Shown here one piece after another: positions 11,049 to 20,600 of a stretch of 64,000 bases of DNA (the stretch's first letter is position 1; every line of letters begins with the position of its first letter). The notes beneath the pieces were generated by a model that saw nothing but the letters and a program-made list of their open reading frames with translations, did no database searches and was not told the DNA's origin. Source of the DNA: Thiocystis minor (lineage in GTDB: Bacteria; Pseudomonadota; Gammaproteobacteria; Chromatiales; Chromatiaceae); assembly GCF_016653465.1 (NCBI RefSeq), contig NZ_NHSQ01000110.1:18457-82456 (forward strand). The letters are read 5' to 3'. The position numbers and the translations under genes are program-made.

Positions 11049-11083
11049 AAAAAAAACGGCATACCGCGTAGGCGGCATGCCGT
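11049..11083 (-). terminator. Rho-independent terminator after tRNA-Leu
   Basis: A 12-bp near-perfect stem (ACGGCATGCCGC / GCGGTATGCCGT, one mismatch) with a three-base loop. On the minus strand it is followed by a run of eight U, right after the tRNA 3' end. A T-run on the other side could make it bidirectional. It separates the secG-tRNA unit from the nuo promoter. Confidence 0.8.
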
Positions 11084-11095
11084 GTTTTTTGCGAT

Positions 11096-11180
11096 TGGTG
11101 CCGACGGCCAGACTCGAACTGGCACGGCTTACGCCACTACCCCCTCAAGATAGCGTGTCTACCAATTTCACCACGTCGGC
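11096..11180 (-). tRNA. tRNA-Leu (anticodon GAG)
   Basis: An 85-nt tRNA including an encoded CCA. The acceptor stem GCCGACG / CGTCGGC pairs fully. The D-loop region contains AAATTGGTAGACACG, the anticodon loop is CTTGAGG (anticodon GAG), a long class II variable arm is present, and the T-loop reads GTTCGAGTC. It begins 8 bp after the secG stop, so it is probably co-transcribed with secG. Confidence 0.96.
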
Positions 11181-11188
11181 GGGATAAA

Positions 11189-11707
11189 TCATTTACTCGT
11201 CTCTTCATTCGGAGCCGGAATCACGTCCGTTGTCGGCGTTGAATCAGCCCCGTCATTTACTCTCTCTAATGGCGCATCGCCCCGAACCTCGGGAGCTGCC
11301 TCAACCGCGCCGGGCAACGCGGGTACATCGGTCGCGGTATCGCCCTTGATCGATCCCGGCTCATCGGGAATCGCCGGGATGTCAGAGACCGGAGCCGGCT
11401 TCGGCTCGGTCGCCTTGGGAGACTCATCGATGATCACGGTATCGCCAAGGTCGTCCATCAAGCCGGCGGGTTCGTTCCCCTGAGTGGCATAATACGCCAG
11501 CGCCATACTCGTCAGGAAGAACAGGGTTGCTACGATAGCAGTGATTCGCGTCAAAAACGAGCCCGAGCCCTGAGATCCGAAAACCGTCTGAGAAGCGCCG
11601 CTCCCGAAGGCAGCGCCGGCATCCGCCCCTTTGCCATGCTGAATCAGCACCAGGCCGATCAGCCCGAGCGACAAAAAGACTTGGGCAACTGTCAAAATGG
11701 TTTGCAT
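11189..11707 (-). CDS. secG: Preprotein translocase subunit SecG
   Basis: Small inner-membrane partner of SecYE in protein export. The family's first membrane helix with [20 protein letters not shown] and the [19 protein letters not shown] loop are followed by the second helix ([18 protein letters not shown]). At 172 residues it is longer than typical SecG (about 110); the extra part is a Pro-, Ala- and acidic-rich low-complexity tail. The tpiA-secG-tRNA-Leu order is a common gammaproteobacterial arrangement. Confidence 0.95.
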   Translation of the reverse strand: MQTILTVAQVFLSLGLIGLVLIQHGKGADAGAAFGSGASQTVFGSQGSGSFLTRITAIVATLFFLTSMALAYYATQGNEPAGLMDDLGDTVIIDESPKATEPKPAPVSDIPAIPDEPGSIKGDTATDVPALPGAVEAAPEVRGDAPLERVNDGADSTPTTDVIPAPNEETSK

Positions 11708-11743
11708 GCGCTACTCTTCAGTTGGAAACACAGCGGACGAGTC

Positions 11744-12508
11744 TCAGCCCGCCACCAGATCGCCAGCCTGACAGATCGCCAGAAAATCGCCGGCGACCAG
11801 GGATGCTCCGCCAATCAGGCCCCCATCGATATCCGCCTGCGACAGAAGATCGCGGGCATTCGCGGCTTTCATGCTGCCGCCATAGAGAATCCGAATCTTC
11901 TCGGCAATCGTTTGACTGCGCTCCGCGATCCGCTGACGAATGAAGGCGTGAACGTCCTGAGCCTGCTCGGGCGTCGCCGTCATCCCCGTGCCGATCGCCC
12001 AGACCGGCTCATAGGCAATCTCGGCCTGATTGAACGCATCGATTCCAATCTGGCTGATGACACCTTCGAGTTGACCGGCAATCACGTCTTCCGTCAGTCC
12101 CTGTTCACGCTGTTGCAGCGTTTCGCCTACGCAGAGAATGGGAATCATACCCTGACTCGCGCAGGCAGTCAGCTTTTCCGCGATGATCGCATCCGTTTCG
12201 CCATAATACTCGCGACGCTCGGAATGACCGCAGATGACATAGCAACAGCCGAATTCAGCCAGCATGGCGGCGGAGACTTCGCCCGTGTAGGCACCGACAT
12301 CTTTGGTGCAGACATTCTGTGCGCCGAGCTTCACCGAAGTACCCGCAAGTAACCGCTCGCCGAGAGACAGCAATGGAAACGGCGGGCAAACCACGATTTC
12401 CGTTATGGAGATCGTCGACGCACCAGCGAGCACACCGGACAACAGCGCTTCGGCGCTCGCCCTGGTGCCGTTCATTTTCCAGTTTCCCGCGATCAATGGC
12501 TGACGCAT
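11744..12508 (-). CDS. tpiA: Triosephosphate isomerase
   Basis: A 254-residue TIM-barrel enzyme that interconverts dihydroxyacetone phosphate and glyceraldehyde 3-phosphate. Substrate Asn/Lys are in GNWKMNG, the electrophilic His in CGHSERR, the catalytic Glu in AYEPVWAIGTG, and the phosphate-binding loops in LYGGSM and IGGASL. It has a GGAG ribosome-binding site. It is divergent from smpB and followed by secG after 36 bp. Confidence 0.98.
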   Translation of the reverse strand: MRQPLIAGNWKMNGTRASAEALLSGVLAGASTISITEIVVCPPFPLLSLGERLLAGTSVKLGAQNVCTKDVGAYTGEVSAAMLAEFGCCYVICGHSERREYYGETDAIIAEKLTACASQGMIPILCVGETLQQREQGLTEDVIAGQLEGVISQIGIDAFNQAEIAYEPVWAIGTGMTATPEQAQDVHAFIRQRIAERSQTIAEKIRILYGGSMKAANARDLLSQADIDGGLIGGASLVAGDFLAICQAGDLVAG

Positions 12509-12535
12509 AACGGAACTCCATAAAGTGAGCCAGCG

Positions 12536-12563
12536 ATCATAGCCATTTTTTTGCAGAATTCAA
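12536..12563 (-). promoter_or_regulatory. Predicted tpiA promoter
   Basis: On the minus strand TTGAAT (12563-12558), a 16-bp spacer and TATGAT (12541-12536) resemble sigma70 -35/-10 boxes, placed about 28 bp before the tpiA ATG. Sequence match only; the spacer is slightly short. Confidence 0.45.
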
Positions 12564-12653
12564 GTGCAAGTTTGGCGGCGGGCCAAGAATCGACTCAACA
12601 TTCAGCCAAGGGAACCATTTATACCCCCGGCCTCTTTCCTTTAAACTGACGAC

Positions 12654-13133
12654 ATGACAAAAGATAAAAAAAGCAAGACCCCCGGCACCGCGACCATCGC
12701 CCTCAACAAGAAGGCGGGCCACGATTTTTTCATCGAGCAGCGCATCGAGACCGGCATGGTCCTTGAGGGTTGGGAGGTCAAGAGCCTGCGCGCGGGTCGG
12801 ATCCAACTCAAGGAGAGCTACGTCAAAATCCTGCATGGCGAAGCATTCCTCATCGGCTCCCACATCTCGGCGCTGGCCGCCGCCTCCACCCATGTCAATC
12901 CGGACCCCACGCGCAGTCGCAAGCTGCTGCTCAAGCGCCCCGAACTGAACCGACTGATCGGCTTGATCGAACGCGCCGGATACACCCTGGTGCCAACCGC
13001 GATGTACTGGAAACGCGGTCGGGCCAAGCTCGAAATCGGCCTCGCCAAGGGCAAGAAACAGCACGACAAGCGCTCGACCGAAAAGGATCGCGACTGGCAG
13101 CGCGACAAGGAACGCCTGTTCAAGACCGGCTAA
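12654..13133 (+). CDS. smpB: SsrA-binding protein SmpB
   Basis: A 159-residue RNA-binding protein that delivers tmRNA to stalled ribosomes. Family features: [39 protein letters not shown], the C-terminal helix GKKQHDKR and the conserved basic tail ([10 protein letters not shown]). It lies immediately upstream of its RNA partner ssrA, a convincing functional pair. Confidence 0.98.
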   Translation: MTKDKKSKTPGTATIALNKKAGHDFFIEQRIETGMVLEGWEVKSLRAGRIQLKESYVKILHGEAFLIGSHISALAAASTHVNPDPTRSRKLLLKRPELNRLIGLIERAGYTLVPTAMYWKRGRAKLEIGLAKGKKQHDKRSTEKDRDWQRDKERLFKTG

Positions 13134-13135
13134 GC

Positions 13136-13164
13136 TTGCCGGGGAACCAAAGCGCGTCTATAGT
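13136..13164 (+). promoter_or_regulatory. Predicted ssrA promoter
   Basis: TTGCCG (13136-13141), a 17-bp spacer and TATAGT (13159-13164) form a good sigma70 promoter starting directly after the smpB stop. It would start transcription about 10 nt before the mature 5' end of tmRNA, consistent with a short processed leader. Confidence 0.65.
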
Positions 13165-13180
13165 GACCAATCGATCACCT

Positions 13181-13535
13181 GGGGGCGACATGGCTTCGAC
13201 GTGGGTCGCAAAACCTAAGGTGCATGCCGAGGCGCGGTTACCTCGTAAATCCATCCGCAAACTTATAGTTGCCAACGACGACAACTACGCTCTCGCTGCT
13301 TAACCCAGCGAGCCTCTGACCGTTTCTCGCCTGTGGGCGACGGGTTCCAGGGGTAAAATTACACAGGATCGTGGAGACGGGCGTCCGGACCTGATCCACT
13401 AAAACTAACGGAATCGCCGACTCATCGCCCTGCCCCTCGGGCGTGGGAAGGTTAAAAACAATAGAACGGGCTAAGCATGTAGAACCAAGGGCAGAGGGCT
13501 TGCGGACGCGGGTTCGATTCCCGCCGCCTCCACCA
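13181..13535 (+). ncRNA. ssrA: Transfer-messenger RNA (tmRNA)
   Basis: A 355-nt RNA that rescues stalled ribosomes. The 5' end GGGGGCG pairs with the 3' CGCCTCC followed by ACCA, forming the tRNA-Ala-like acceptor stem; the T-arm reads GGGTTCGATTCCC. The resume codon GCC at 13271 opens the tag ANDDNYALAA, ending in TAA at 13301-13303. This is one residue different from the E. coli tag. The 3' end is a classic integration site and an integrase remnant lies 164 bp downstream. Confidence 0.97.
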
Positions 13536-13570
13536 ATTAAGCATTTAAGACCATCCTGCAAGATCCACAG

Positions 13571-13593
13571 ACCCGCCTAAGTGCGGGTTTTTT
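13571..13593 (+). terminator. Rho-independent terminator of ssrA
   Basis: A 6-bp stem ACCCGC / GCGGGT with a six-base loop, followed by a T-run, 36 bp after the tmRNA 3' end. Confidence 0.75.
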
Positions 13594-13698
13594 ATTGCCT
13601 TGTTTGTCCGTACAAGGGTAGCATCATCCCCGAGCATCCACTAATAGGCAGGGGTAACTTTCGGGGGTAACCCAGATACCCCCATCAGAAATTACCCC

Positions 13699-13848
13699 AT
13701 GCCGCTGACAGATACCGCCATCCGCAACGCCAAGCCCGGCGACAAGCCTTTCAAGCTGTTTGATGAGCGCGGGCTATTCCTGCTGGTGACACCGAGCGGG
13801 GGTAAGTGGTGGAGAGTGAAATATCGGTTTGGGGGTAAGGTCCGGAAT
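13699..13848 (+). pseudogene. Truncated P4-type tyrosine integrase (N-terminal arm domain)
   Basis: An ATG opens MPLTDTAIRNAKPGDKPF, then DERGLFLLVTPSGGKWWRVK and YRFGGK. This is the arm-type DNA-binding domain of P4-like tyrosine recombinases that integrate at tRNA or tmRNA 3' ends. Family similarity stops at about residue 50; the frame then continues into unrelated sequence that encodes an IS orfA fragment on the other strand. A normal enzyme is around 400 residues, and no catalytic R-H-R-Y region is seen. This is a dead remnant of an element once inserted at ssrA. Confidence 0.85.
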
Positions 13849-13849
13849 C

Positions 13850-14002
13850 TCCTTTTTTCCATTGCCCGACATACACCGGATGCACACCGTGCTCCTGGCC
13901 AATTTCGTTGACGATTTTCCCCGCAGATAGCTTCCGACCCGACCTTGGCCGTGAACGCCGCCGCATCGGTCTTACGCTTTCTTCACCCATGATGACCAAC
14001 AC
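13850..14002 (-). pseudogene. IS3-type orfA remnant
   Basis: A minus-strand frame encodes SAGKIVNEIGQEHGVHPVYV followed by GQWKK. It resembles the helix-turn-helix of IS3-family orfA (pattern: ...EYGVHPxQIxQWKK). It is cut at the junction with the integrase remnant. The sequence beyond (around 14030-14055) also looks like decayed IS end sequence. No intact transposase or second IS end was found, so this is debris from an insertion that broke the integrase. Confidence 0.6.
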
Positions 14003-14254
14003 TTTCGTGCCGACTTGACAGATTAAATGACTGTCCTATTTTTGGGATCTACTACAGCGGGTCGAGAAGCACGCTCAAAACAGGCAGGAGGCTGAACGCC
14101 GATGATCGATCGCGTTAATCGGCATCCCGGAAATTCTTTGATAAATTTGATGCAGGCACCGACCAAGAGTGCCGCTGCTTACTGAAATTTTCTGGTGATT
14201 TGGCAGATAAACCGGCCGAAAATTTTTTCACTCGGTATTATTGGAGAATCGTCG

Positions 14255-16321
14255 ATGATTTGGCGTAACAGCATAAAACCATCCCATCTCAATGTTCGAT
14301 ATAAGCCGACGGCTTTAATCGTCACACTTTCCATTCTCTTTATATTTTATTCAGGCGACAGCCCCTATGCATCGGATCGTCCAAACATTATCCTTGTGCT
14401 CGCGGATGATGTAGGCTGGGGAGATGTTGCCTCTTTTAATCCGAATAGCTTGGTTCCTCTCCCATCCATCGAACGTCTTGCTTCCGAGGGTGTTCGTTTC
14501 ACCGATGCTCATACTTCGGCATCTAAATGTGCCCCGTCGCGCTATAGCATCATCACGGGAAACTATCAGTGGCGAGGGAAAAAGAGTTGGGGTCAATGGA
14601 ATTATAAAGGAGGATCCCAGATTCTTTCCGGGCAAAAAACATTGGGAGATATTCTCTCTCAAGCCGGCTACGTCACCGCGATTTTTGGAAAGTATCACCT
14701 TGGCGGGGACTTTTACCTGAAAGGGAGCAATGGACTCGCTTCCGCAGGCGTGGCGGATGAACAAGTCGACTTTTCTCGTCCAATGGTCTCGGGCGCTTCA
14801 AAACACGGATTCGATTACTCCTTTCTGGCGCTTCGAGGCATTCAGCAAAGTCCTTACGCATTCTTTGAGAATGATCGTCTTGCAGGGTCGGCTCAAGATC
14901 TGATCAATTGGACGGTCGGTGATTATGGCGACACCGCCATTCCACTAGACGGCATTGGATCCATGGACTGGAATACACGCGATGTCGGACCGACGTTGCT
15001 GTCGAAAGCGTTGAATTTTATTGACGATCATGCCTCAGGCAAGAACGCGGATTCGCCGTTTTTCATCTATTTCAACACCGAGGCAGTGCACGATCCATGG
15101 AAGCCACCAGCCAGACTTCACGATCGCAAAATACTCGGGGCAACGGGTCTGGGCAACCGGGCCGATATGTTAGTAGAAGCCGATGTCGTCGTTGAGCAGC
15201 TATTGGAATCTCTGACCAACCATGGTCTCGCCGACAATACCATTGTCATCTTCACGAGCGATAACGGAGGTATCAAGCAAACTTCAGAGGTGATGGCGGG
15301 GCACGATACCAGCGGAGGTTTACGAAGCTATAAAGGGCGCATTTATGAAGGAGGCCATCGCGTACCACTGATCATCAAATGGGGTGCGCAGGTTTTCCAG
15401 GACTCGTCTATTCGTAAAGGGGCCAGAATCGAGAGTTTAGTGGGCATACAGGATCTTTTCGCGACATTTGCGGAATTGGTCGGCGTTGATCCTCCCGCGA
15501 ATCAGGGTCGAGACAGCGTTAGCATTCTACCCTTGTTACTTGGCTCAACCGATCAGTCTCCCCGTGATCATATGATTCAGCAAAGCGATACCACCGAGAG
15601 CGGAAGTAAAGCGGTACATTTCGCGTATCGCTCCGGAAGCTGGAAGCTCGTGCTCAATGCGCAACACAACCCCATTGAGCTTTACAATCTGTCGACGGAC
15701 ATCAAAGAGAAATTCGATTTAATCGACTCGAGTCAGTATTCTGATTTGGTGGATACGTTGACAGAGGATTTCCGCGCTGCATTGATCGCCGAGCGCACGA
15801 CCCCTCCGGCCGGTGGAAGCAATCCCAATAGCCCTCCCTTGATCCTTCAAGCCGTCGCCGATTCTTATACCCTAAATTCAGCCAAGACGGCAGACTCGAA
15901 CTATGGCCAAGTACCCCAGATGAAAGTTCACCGGAAAGGAGAAAAAACCAGCTTCATCCGATTCGATCTGGCGAGTCTCTCCGGTTCGGTGAACTCGGCC
16001 ACGTTGAAGTTGAGTGTCAAGGCGGTCGGGGCGGCGGGAGTCATCCGTGTCTATCGGGTGCGCGACGCCTGGTCAGAGCGGGAGATTACGGCCAACCACT
16101 TGCCTGCCATTGAGGACATACCGTCCGCAACCTTTTCGGTCGCGGCGTCCGACCTCAATGGAATCGTGAACGTCAACATTACCGAACTTGCTCGCGCATG
16201 GAAAACCGGCACCGCCGCTAACTGGGGCGTGGCGCTCAAGCATCAAGGCTCGACCACCGTCGACTTTCGCACCCGAGAGACCGCCAATGGGCCAAGCCTG
16301 ACGGTCACCGGGCTTCAGTAG
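14255..16321 (+). CDS. Secreted sulfatase with C-terminal DNRLRE-like domain
   Basis: A 688-residue sulfatase of the formylglycine type. An N-terminal hydrophobic segment (about residues 18-33) looks like a signal peptide or anchor. The metal-binding start RPNIILVLADDVGWGD (residues 42-57) and the modification motif CAPSR (Cys92, CxPSR type) are present, as is the later FTSDNGG metal site. Residues about 535-688 form a separate beta-rich region (FIRFDLASLSG ... WSEREITANH ... WGVALKHQGSTTVDFRTRE) that resembles the DNRLRE domain of secreted polysaccharide-active proteins. The ATG at 14255 has GGAGA upstream. Base composition is more AT-rich than the flanking genes, and it sits just beyond the integrase scar, suggesting transfer. 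The substrate cannot be read from sequence. Confidence 0.9.
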   Translation: MIWRNSIKPSHLNVRYKPTALIVTLSILFIFYSGDSPYASDRPNIILVLADDVGWGDVASFNPNSLVPLPSIERLASEGVRFTDAHTSASKCAPSRYSIITGNYQWRGKKSWGQWNYKGGSQILSGQKTLGDILSQAGYVTAIFGKYHLGGDFYLKGSNGLASAGVADEQVDFSRPMVSGASKHGFDYSFLALRGIQQSPYAFFENDRLAGSAQDLINWTVGDYGDTAIPLDGIGSMDWNTRDVGPTLLSKALNFIDDHASGKNADSPFFIYFNTEAVHDPWKPPARLHDRKILGATGLGNRADMLVEADVVVEQLLESLTNHGLADNTIVIFTSDNGGIKQTSEVMAGHDTSGGLRSYKGRIYEGGHRVPLIIKWGAQVFQDSSIRKGARIESLVGIQDLFATFAELVGVDPPANQGRDSVSILPLLLGSTDQSPRDHMIQQSDTTESGSKAVHFAYRSGSWKLVLNAQHNPIELYNLSTDIKEKFDLIDSSQYSDLVDTLTEDFRAALIAERTTPPAGGSNPNSPPLILQAVADSYTLNSAKTADSNYGQVPQMKVHRKGEKTSFIRFDLASLSGSVNSATLKLSVKAVGAAGVIRVYRVRDAWSEREITANHLPAIEDIPSATFSVAASDLNGIVNVNITELARAWKTGTAANWGVALKHQGSTTVDFRTRETANGPSLTVTGLQ

Positions 16322-16550
16322 ACGTCAATGCGCTTGTATGACCGAGGCAAAAACGCATGGGCAATCACCCAATCTGTCTGATGGTTTGACGACGCTGAGC
16401 AGTGCCCAGGAAATGACTCCGCCTCGTACAAACCAACAAGGCTCCAGGATCGCCGACAGGATTTCAGCGCTCCCAACCAACGCCAGGATGCAGGCGTTCC
16501 AAGCCTGCAAACTCCAATGCAGCCCACTTCGTTAGAATTGGCTCTGAAGC

Positions 16551-17117
16551 ATGCTCTCACTTGAACAAGCCTGGCGCGGCATCCTGACGATCCTGCTGAT
16601 AACGCCACTCCAGACAACCCTGGCGGCGGACATCCCGAGCGCCGCCGATGCCTGCGTCGGCGGCATGGCGGAAACCGCCCCGTCCACGGAATTCGTCGCC
16701 ATCGAGGACGGCAGCGTGATTCGCCATGCGCGCACCACGCTCGAATGGCAGCGCTGCGTGCGGGGTCAGACCTGGAATGGCACGACCAACCTCTGCGATG
16801 GCCAACCCACGGCCTATACCTGGGAGAAGGCGAGCAAACTGGCGACGGCCCTGGAGGGCGGCTGGCGTCTTCCGACCGGTGAGGAACTGCTCAGCATCGT
16901 CGAAAAATGCCATGTCTCGCCCGCGATCAATCCGCAGGTCTTTCCGAATACCCCGGCGTCCCTTTTCTGGTCCTCCTCCTCCGACACGGGTGGCTTGAAC
17001 CGTGCTTGGAGCGTGAGCTTCTTCACCGGCAGCCCCTACCGCCCGGGCAAGATCCAAAGCAGTCGAATCCGCCTGGTGCGCGGCACGATGCAGGAAACGC
17101 CCCCGGCCGCACCCTGA
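16551..17117 (+). CDS. Exported DUF1566 (Lcl-type) domain protein
   Basis: A 188-residue protein with an N-terminal signal peptide (hydrophobic GILTILLITPLQTTLA then A-A). The rest carries the DUF1566 pattern: a WQRC segment, GWRLPTGEELLSIV, then FWSSSSDTG and a closing RLVRG. These domains resemble FGE/lectin-like surface folds, but function is unknown. The GTG/ATG choice is not critical: the ATG at 16551 gives a proper signal peptide. It ends one base before the convergent gene at 17119. Confidence 0.8.
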   Translation: MLSLEQAWRGILTILLITPLQTTLAADIPSAADACVGGMAETAPSTEFVAIEDGSVIRHARTTLEWQRCVRGQTWNGTTNLCDGQPTAYTWEKASKLATALEGGWRLPTGEELLSIVEKCHVSPAINPQVFPNTPASLFWSSSSDTGGLNRAWSVSFFTGSPYRPGKIQSSRIRLVRGTMQETPPAAP

Positions 17118-17118
17118 T

Positions 17119-17454
17119 TCACCAAGGGCGGTATTCCAGCCCGGGAATGTCCTGACGGTCGAAGACCGCCGGCAACCCCAACAGCAGCTCCCGCATTTGA
17201 TCGAGATCCACGTATCGTCCATAGGACGCCTTGGCCGCGTCGAGCGGCAACTCGACCCAATAACGATTGGCTTCGAGTTCGCACAGGATCTGCATGATGT
17301 TCTCCTCGGCGTCGATGATTCCGAGATAATCATCCTCGCATTGCAGACGGGGCAGCAGTTGCTCGCAGATCGCACGGGCACTCATCTCCACGGCGCTAGC
17401 CGACGAGACGGACTCTCCGGACCGATCAAAAAGATAAAAGACTCGATAGTGCAT
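17119..17454 (-). CDS. Hypothetical protein, 111 residues
   Basis: I do not recognise this family with certainty. The protein is acidic, probably cytoplasmic, with no signal or membrane segment. Notable features are ILCELEANRYWVELPLDAAK and a terminal GLEYRPW. Codon usage is GC-rich at third positions and the frame is clean, so it is probably a real gene. It is convergent with the DUF1566 gene (stops one base apart) and divergent from the 1196-residue gene. A small stress- or immunity-type protein is possible but unsupported. Confidence 0.65.
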   Translation of the reverse strand: MHYRVFYLFDRSGESVSSASAVEMSARAICEQLLPRLQCEDDYLGIIDAEENIMQILCELEANRYWVELPLDAAKASYGRYVDLDQMRELLLGLPAVFDRQDIPGLEYRPW

Positions 17455-17686
17455 GATCGACAGTCATCGCTCCCTGTCATCTCGAAGAGGCGGATTTGCC
17501 TCATGATAAACATCGGTCGTCGCCATAGTGCAAAGCGACCGCGTGCTATGATCCCGTTCGCCCCGTGTTGGCGAATTGCTCCCAATATACCCCTGATCCC
17601 GTGCCCGATCATCGTCGCATTCGGCGCATCCCACGGCCTGGATCAAGGGTCTTTCTCCAGATCACTCGAATCGAGCCCATCGACCC

Positions 17687-20600
17687 GTGTCAGTCCAGTC
17701 GCCGCCCGCTGAAGCCGAATCCACCGCCAGGCTCTTTCGCTCGCTCGTCTTCAAGCCGGCGGAGGGGGTGTTTCTCTTCCATCCCCGCGCCATGGAAAGA
17801 CTGATTGCGGAACACCTGGAATCGCAGGATCACGAGGGGCCGATTCCGGATCTCGGCTATTACCTGATGCCCTCCCCCGCCTTCCTGACCGGTCTGGAAT
17901 CGGAAAACCCGGAGGCGCTGGCCGTCATCGAGGGTCTAACGCTGCCCGATCATGTCATCCTGCTGCCGATGCCCGTGGAACAACGTCGAGACGCCGACGG
18001 CTTTACCCGTCTGCTGCGCGATTACTGGGCGCGACGCTTCGAGGGCGAGATCGCGCGCGCCTGGCAGTCGGCCCGCGACGCGCGGCAGGATCGCGACGCC
18101 TTCGGCCCGGAGGCGCTGCGGGATCTGATCGGCGCGCCCGCCTGCGCCGAGATCCGCGATCTTCTAACCCGCGATGGGGTGATTCCGTCCGGACTTGAGG
18201 ATGCGCTCGTCTGCCGAGGGTTTGTCGCCTTCGTCACCCGCCTGCGCTATTTTTGTCCCGGTGCGCGCGGTTTCTTCTTCCCGTCCGTCCACGATTGGGC
18301 GGAGTTGGATCGCTGGATGGCGGCGAGCGGGCTCGACCTGCCGGCGGCGCGGCCCGGTCACCCGCTCTCCGCGTTGCTGGAACGAACCTGTCCCGATCCG
18401 CGCTGCGGTCATCCCTCCCAGGTACCGCTCCTACCGAGCGACCTGCCCTATGCGCGCTCGGATCCCGATTTCGTGCCCAATCGACCCGCTGTCGAAGGAT
18501 TGCCCGCGGCAAGCGTCGCGGAGGATCTCGAATCCCCGCGAGAGATCGACCTGAACCTGCCCGATCCGGATTTGCCCAAACGGCCTCCGGGCGTGCCGCC
18601 ACCGCTTGAAGCACGCTGTCTGGCCGCGCTGCGCCAAGGTCTGCAACTGCCGCGACATGACTGGCGGATTCATCTTCGCGACGCGCTCCTGGGGTTTCTC
18701 GCCCCCCTGCTGGATCTGCTGCTGGCCTTTCCGACCCTGTTTCGACGACGCGGCTCGCCCACTCTGATCGCCAGTGGTATCCGGCTGGAGCTGTACCTGA
18801 TCCTGTTCCGCCATGCCGTGCGCACCGCCCAGCGCGCCGAACTCAGCGACCGCTATGGCGCCGCCATCGACCAACTGGCCGCGGCGCAGTTACGTTTTCA
18901 AGCCATGGGCGAGCCCTGCGCCCCGGAGGCCGAGCAGGTCAGACGGACCTTGACCCAGCGTCGACTCGGCGCCGAAGAGGCGCTCTCCGATCAGTTGGCG
19001 GCCAAATGGAAGCTCGCGCCGGACAGCGCGCATGAATTGCGCGTGCTCACGCGGCGGCTGGGCGCCGATCTGCTCGATTCGCCCCGCGCCTGGCCCGCGC
19101 GCAGCCTGCTGCTGACGCTGGAGCGGGTGCTGCTGGAAAGCCGCACGACCTATTACCAATTTCGTCCCTTCCACTGGCTGTTGAGCGCCGGAAGGCTCCG
19201 GTTTCGCCAGATTCTCCCGTTCCAGGCGAATCTCAAGGCGCTGCGCGCGCTCGACACTGGACTCAACCGGCTGGAACAACTCGGCTGGCCGACGGCAGAC
19301 GCCGAACGCTTCAACCAGCCGCTGCACGCGCTCTCCAAGCGGCTCACCGTCCACCTGGAGAAGCCTCTCAAACCGCTGTTGAAGCGTGCGCTCCAGGACG
19401 CCGGCTTCAACCCCGGCAACCACCGCGAGGAGGTCGCCGCGCACAAACTGCTGCGCGAACTCCTGGATGTCATCGAACACCGGCGGCATCTGAAATTCAC
19501 CGACGTGCGCGACATCCTCGCCCGCAATGTCCTGCGACTCCCGGATTTCACCCCCGAGGAACTGCTGCGCGGCGACCGGCTCGCGCGCTTCGATCGTCTG
19601 GCCGCCCGCGCGCTGCCCGGCGTCTACCAACCGGGCGAATTTTATCTCAAGGGATTGCAGCAACTGGGCGCGCCGCTGTTCGGAACTCCGGTAGGCCGGC
19701 TGCTCCTACGCCATCTGATCCTGCCCTTCGGTCTCGCCTTTCTGGGACTCAAAACCCTGCATGTGCTGATTGGCCTGATCTCTCACCATCCATCCGACCT
19801 CGACTTAACGACACTCTGGCTGATCGGCGGCATTGGTCTGCTGATCAACGCCATCGCTTACACGCGAGTAATGCGACACGGCGCGCTGGCCCTGCTGCGC
19901 GGACTCTGGTGGGGGCTGCGCCTGCTGTTTTACGACGGTCTGCGGCGCTTCCTGCGCTGGCAGCCGATCGTCGCGCTACTCGAAACCAGTCTGATTCGGG
20001 GACTGGACCGCAACCTGCTGCGACCCTTTGTGATCGGAGCCCTGCTGGTGCTGCCCTTCCTCGGCATCGCCAGCCTGCTCGAAGGCTCACTGGTGGAACC
20101 GGGCATCTCGCTGTTCGCACTCGCCCTGGCCTTGGGTACTTTGGTACGCAACACCCCCGCCGGGCGTCACCTGCTGGACGATGCCATCAGCACCGTCGGC
20201 CGCTTCCTGCGACTGGCGAATCAGACCCTGATTCTGGGGCTGGTGCGCGAACTCATGCAGTTCTTCAAGGACATCACTCGGCGTTTCCAGCAGGGCCTGC
20301 ACTGGATCGAGGAACTGCTCAGCCATCGGCTGGGCGAATCGCGGCTGAAACTCGCGCTTAAGGCCGTGCTGATTCCCGTCTGGCGCTTTCTGGAAGCCTT
20401 GATTCAATTCTATGTCACGGTCCTGGTCGAACCCCAGGTCAACCCCATCAAGCACTTTCCGCTGGTCACCATCGGTCACAAGGTGATGCTCCCCTTCTTT
20501 CCGGTCATCACCAGCTTTCTGTTTACCGTGACTGAAACCCTACTGCCCAAGTGGATCGCCTATCCCTTCGTCACGCTCACCGTCCTCCTCCTGCCCGGTC

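Noticed and set aside
12537..13064. A 175-codon minus-strand frame over smpB
   Set aside because: smpB is intact and well conserved; this frame is a shadow and runs into the tpiA promoter region.
13238..13561. A 107-codon frame across the tmRNA
   Set aside because: The region is the ssrA RNA gene with a complete acceptor stem and tag; no protein is expected besides the tag.
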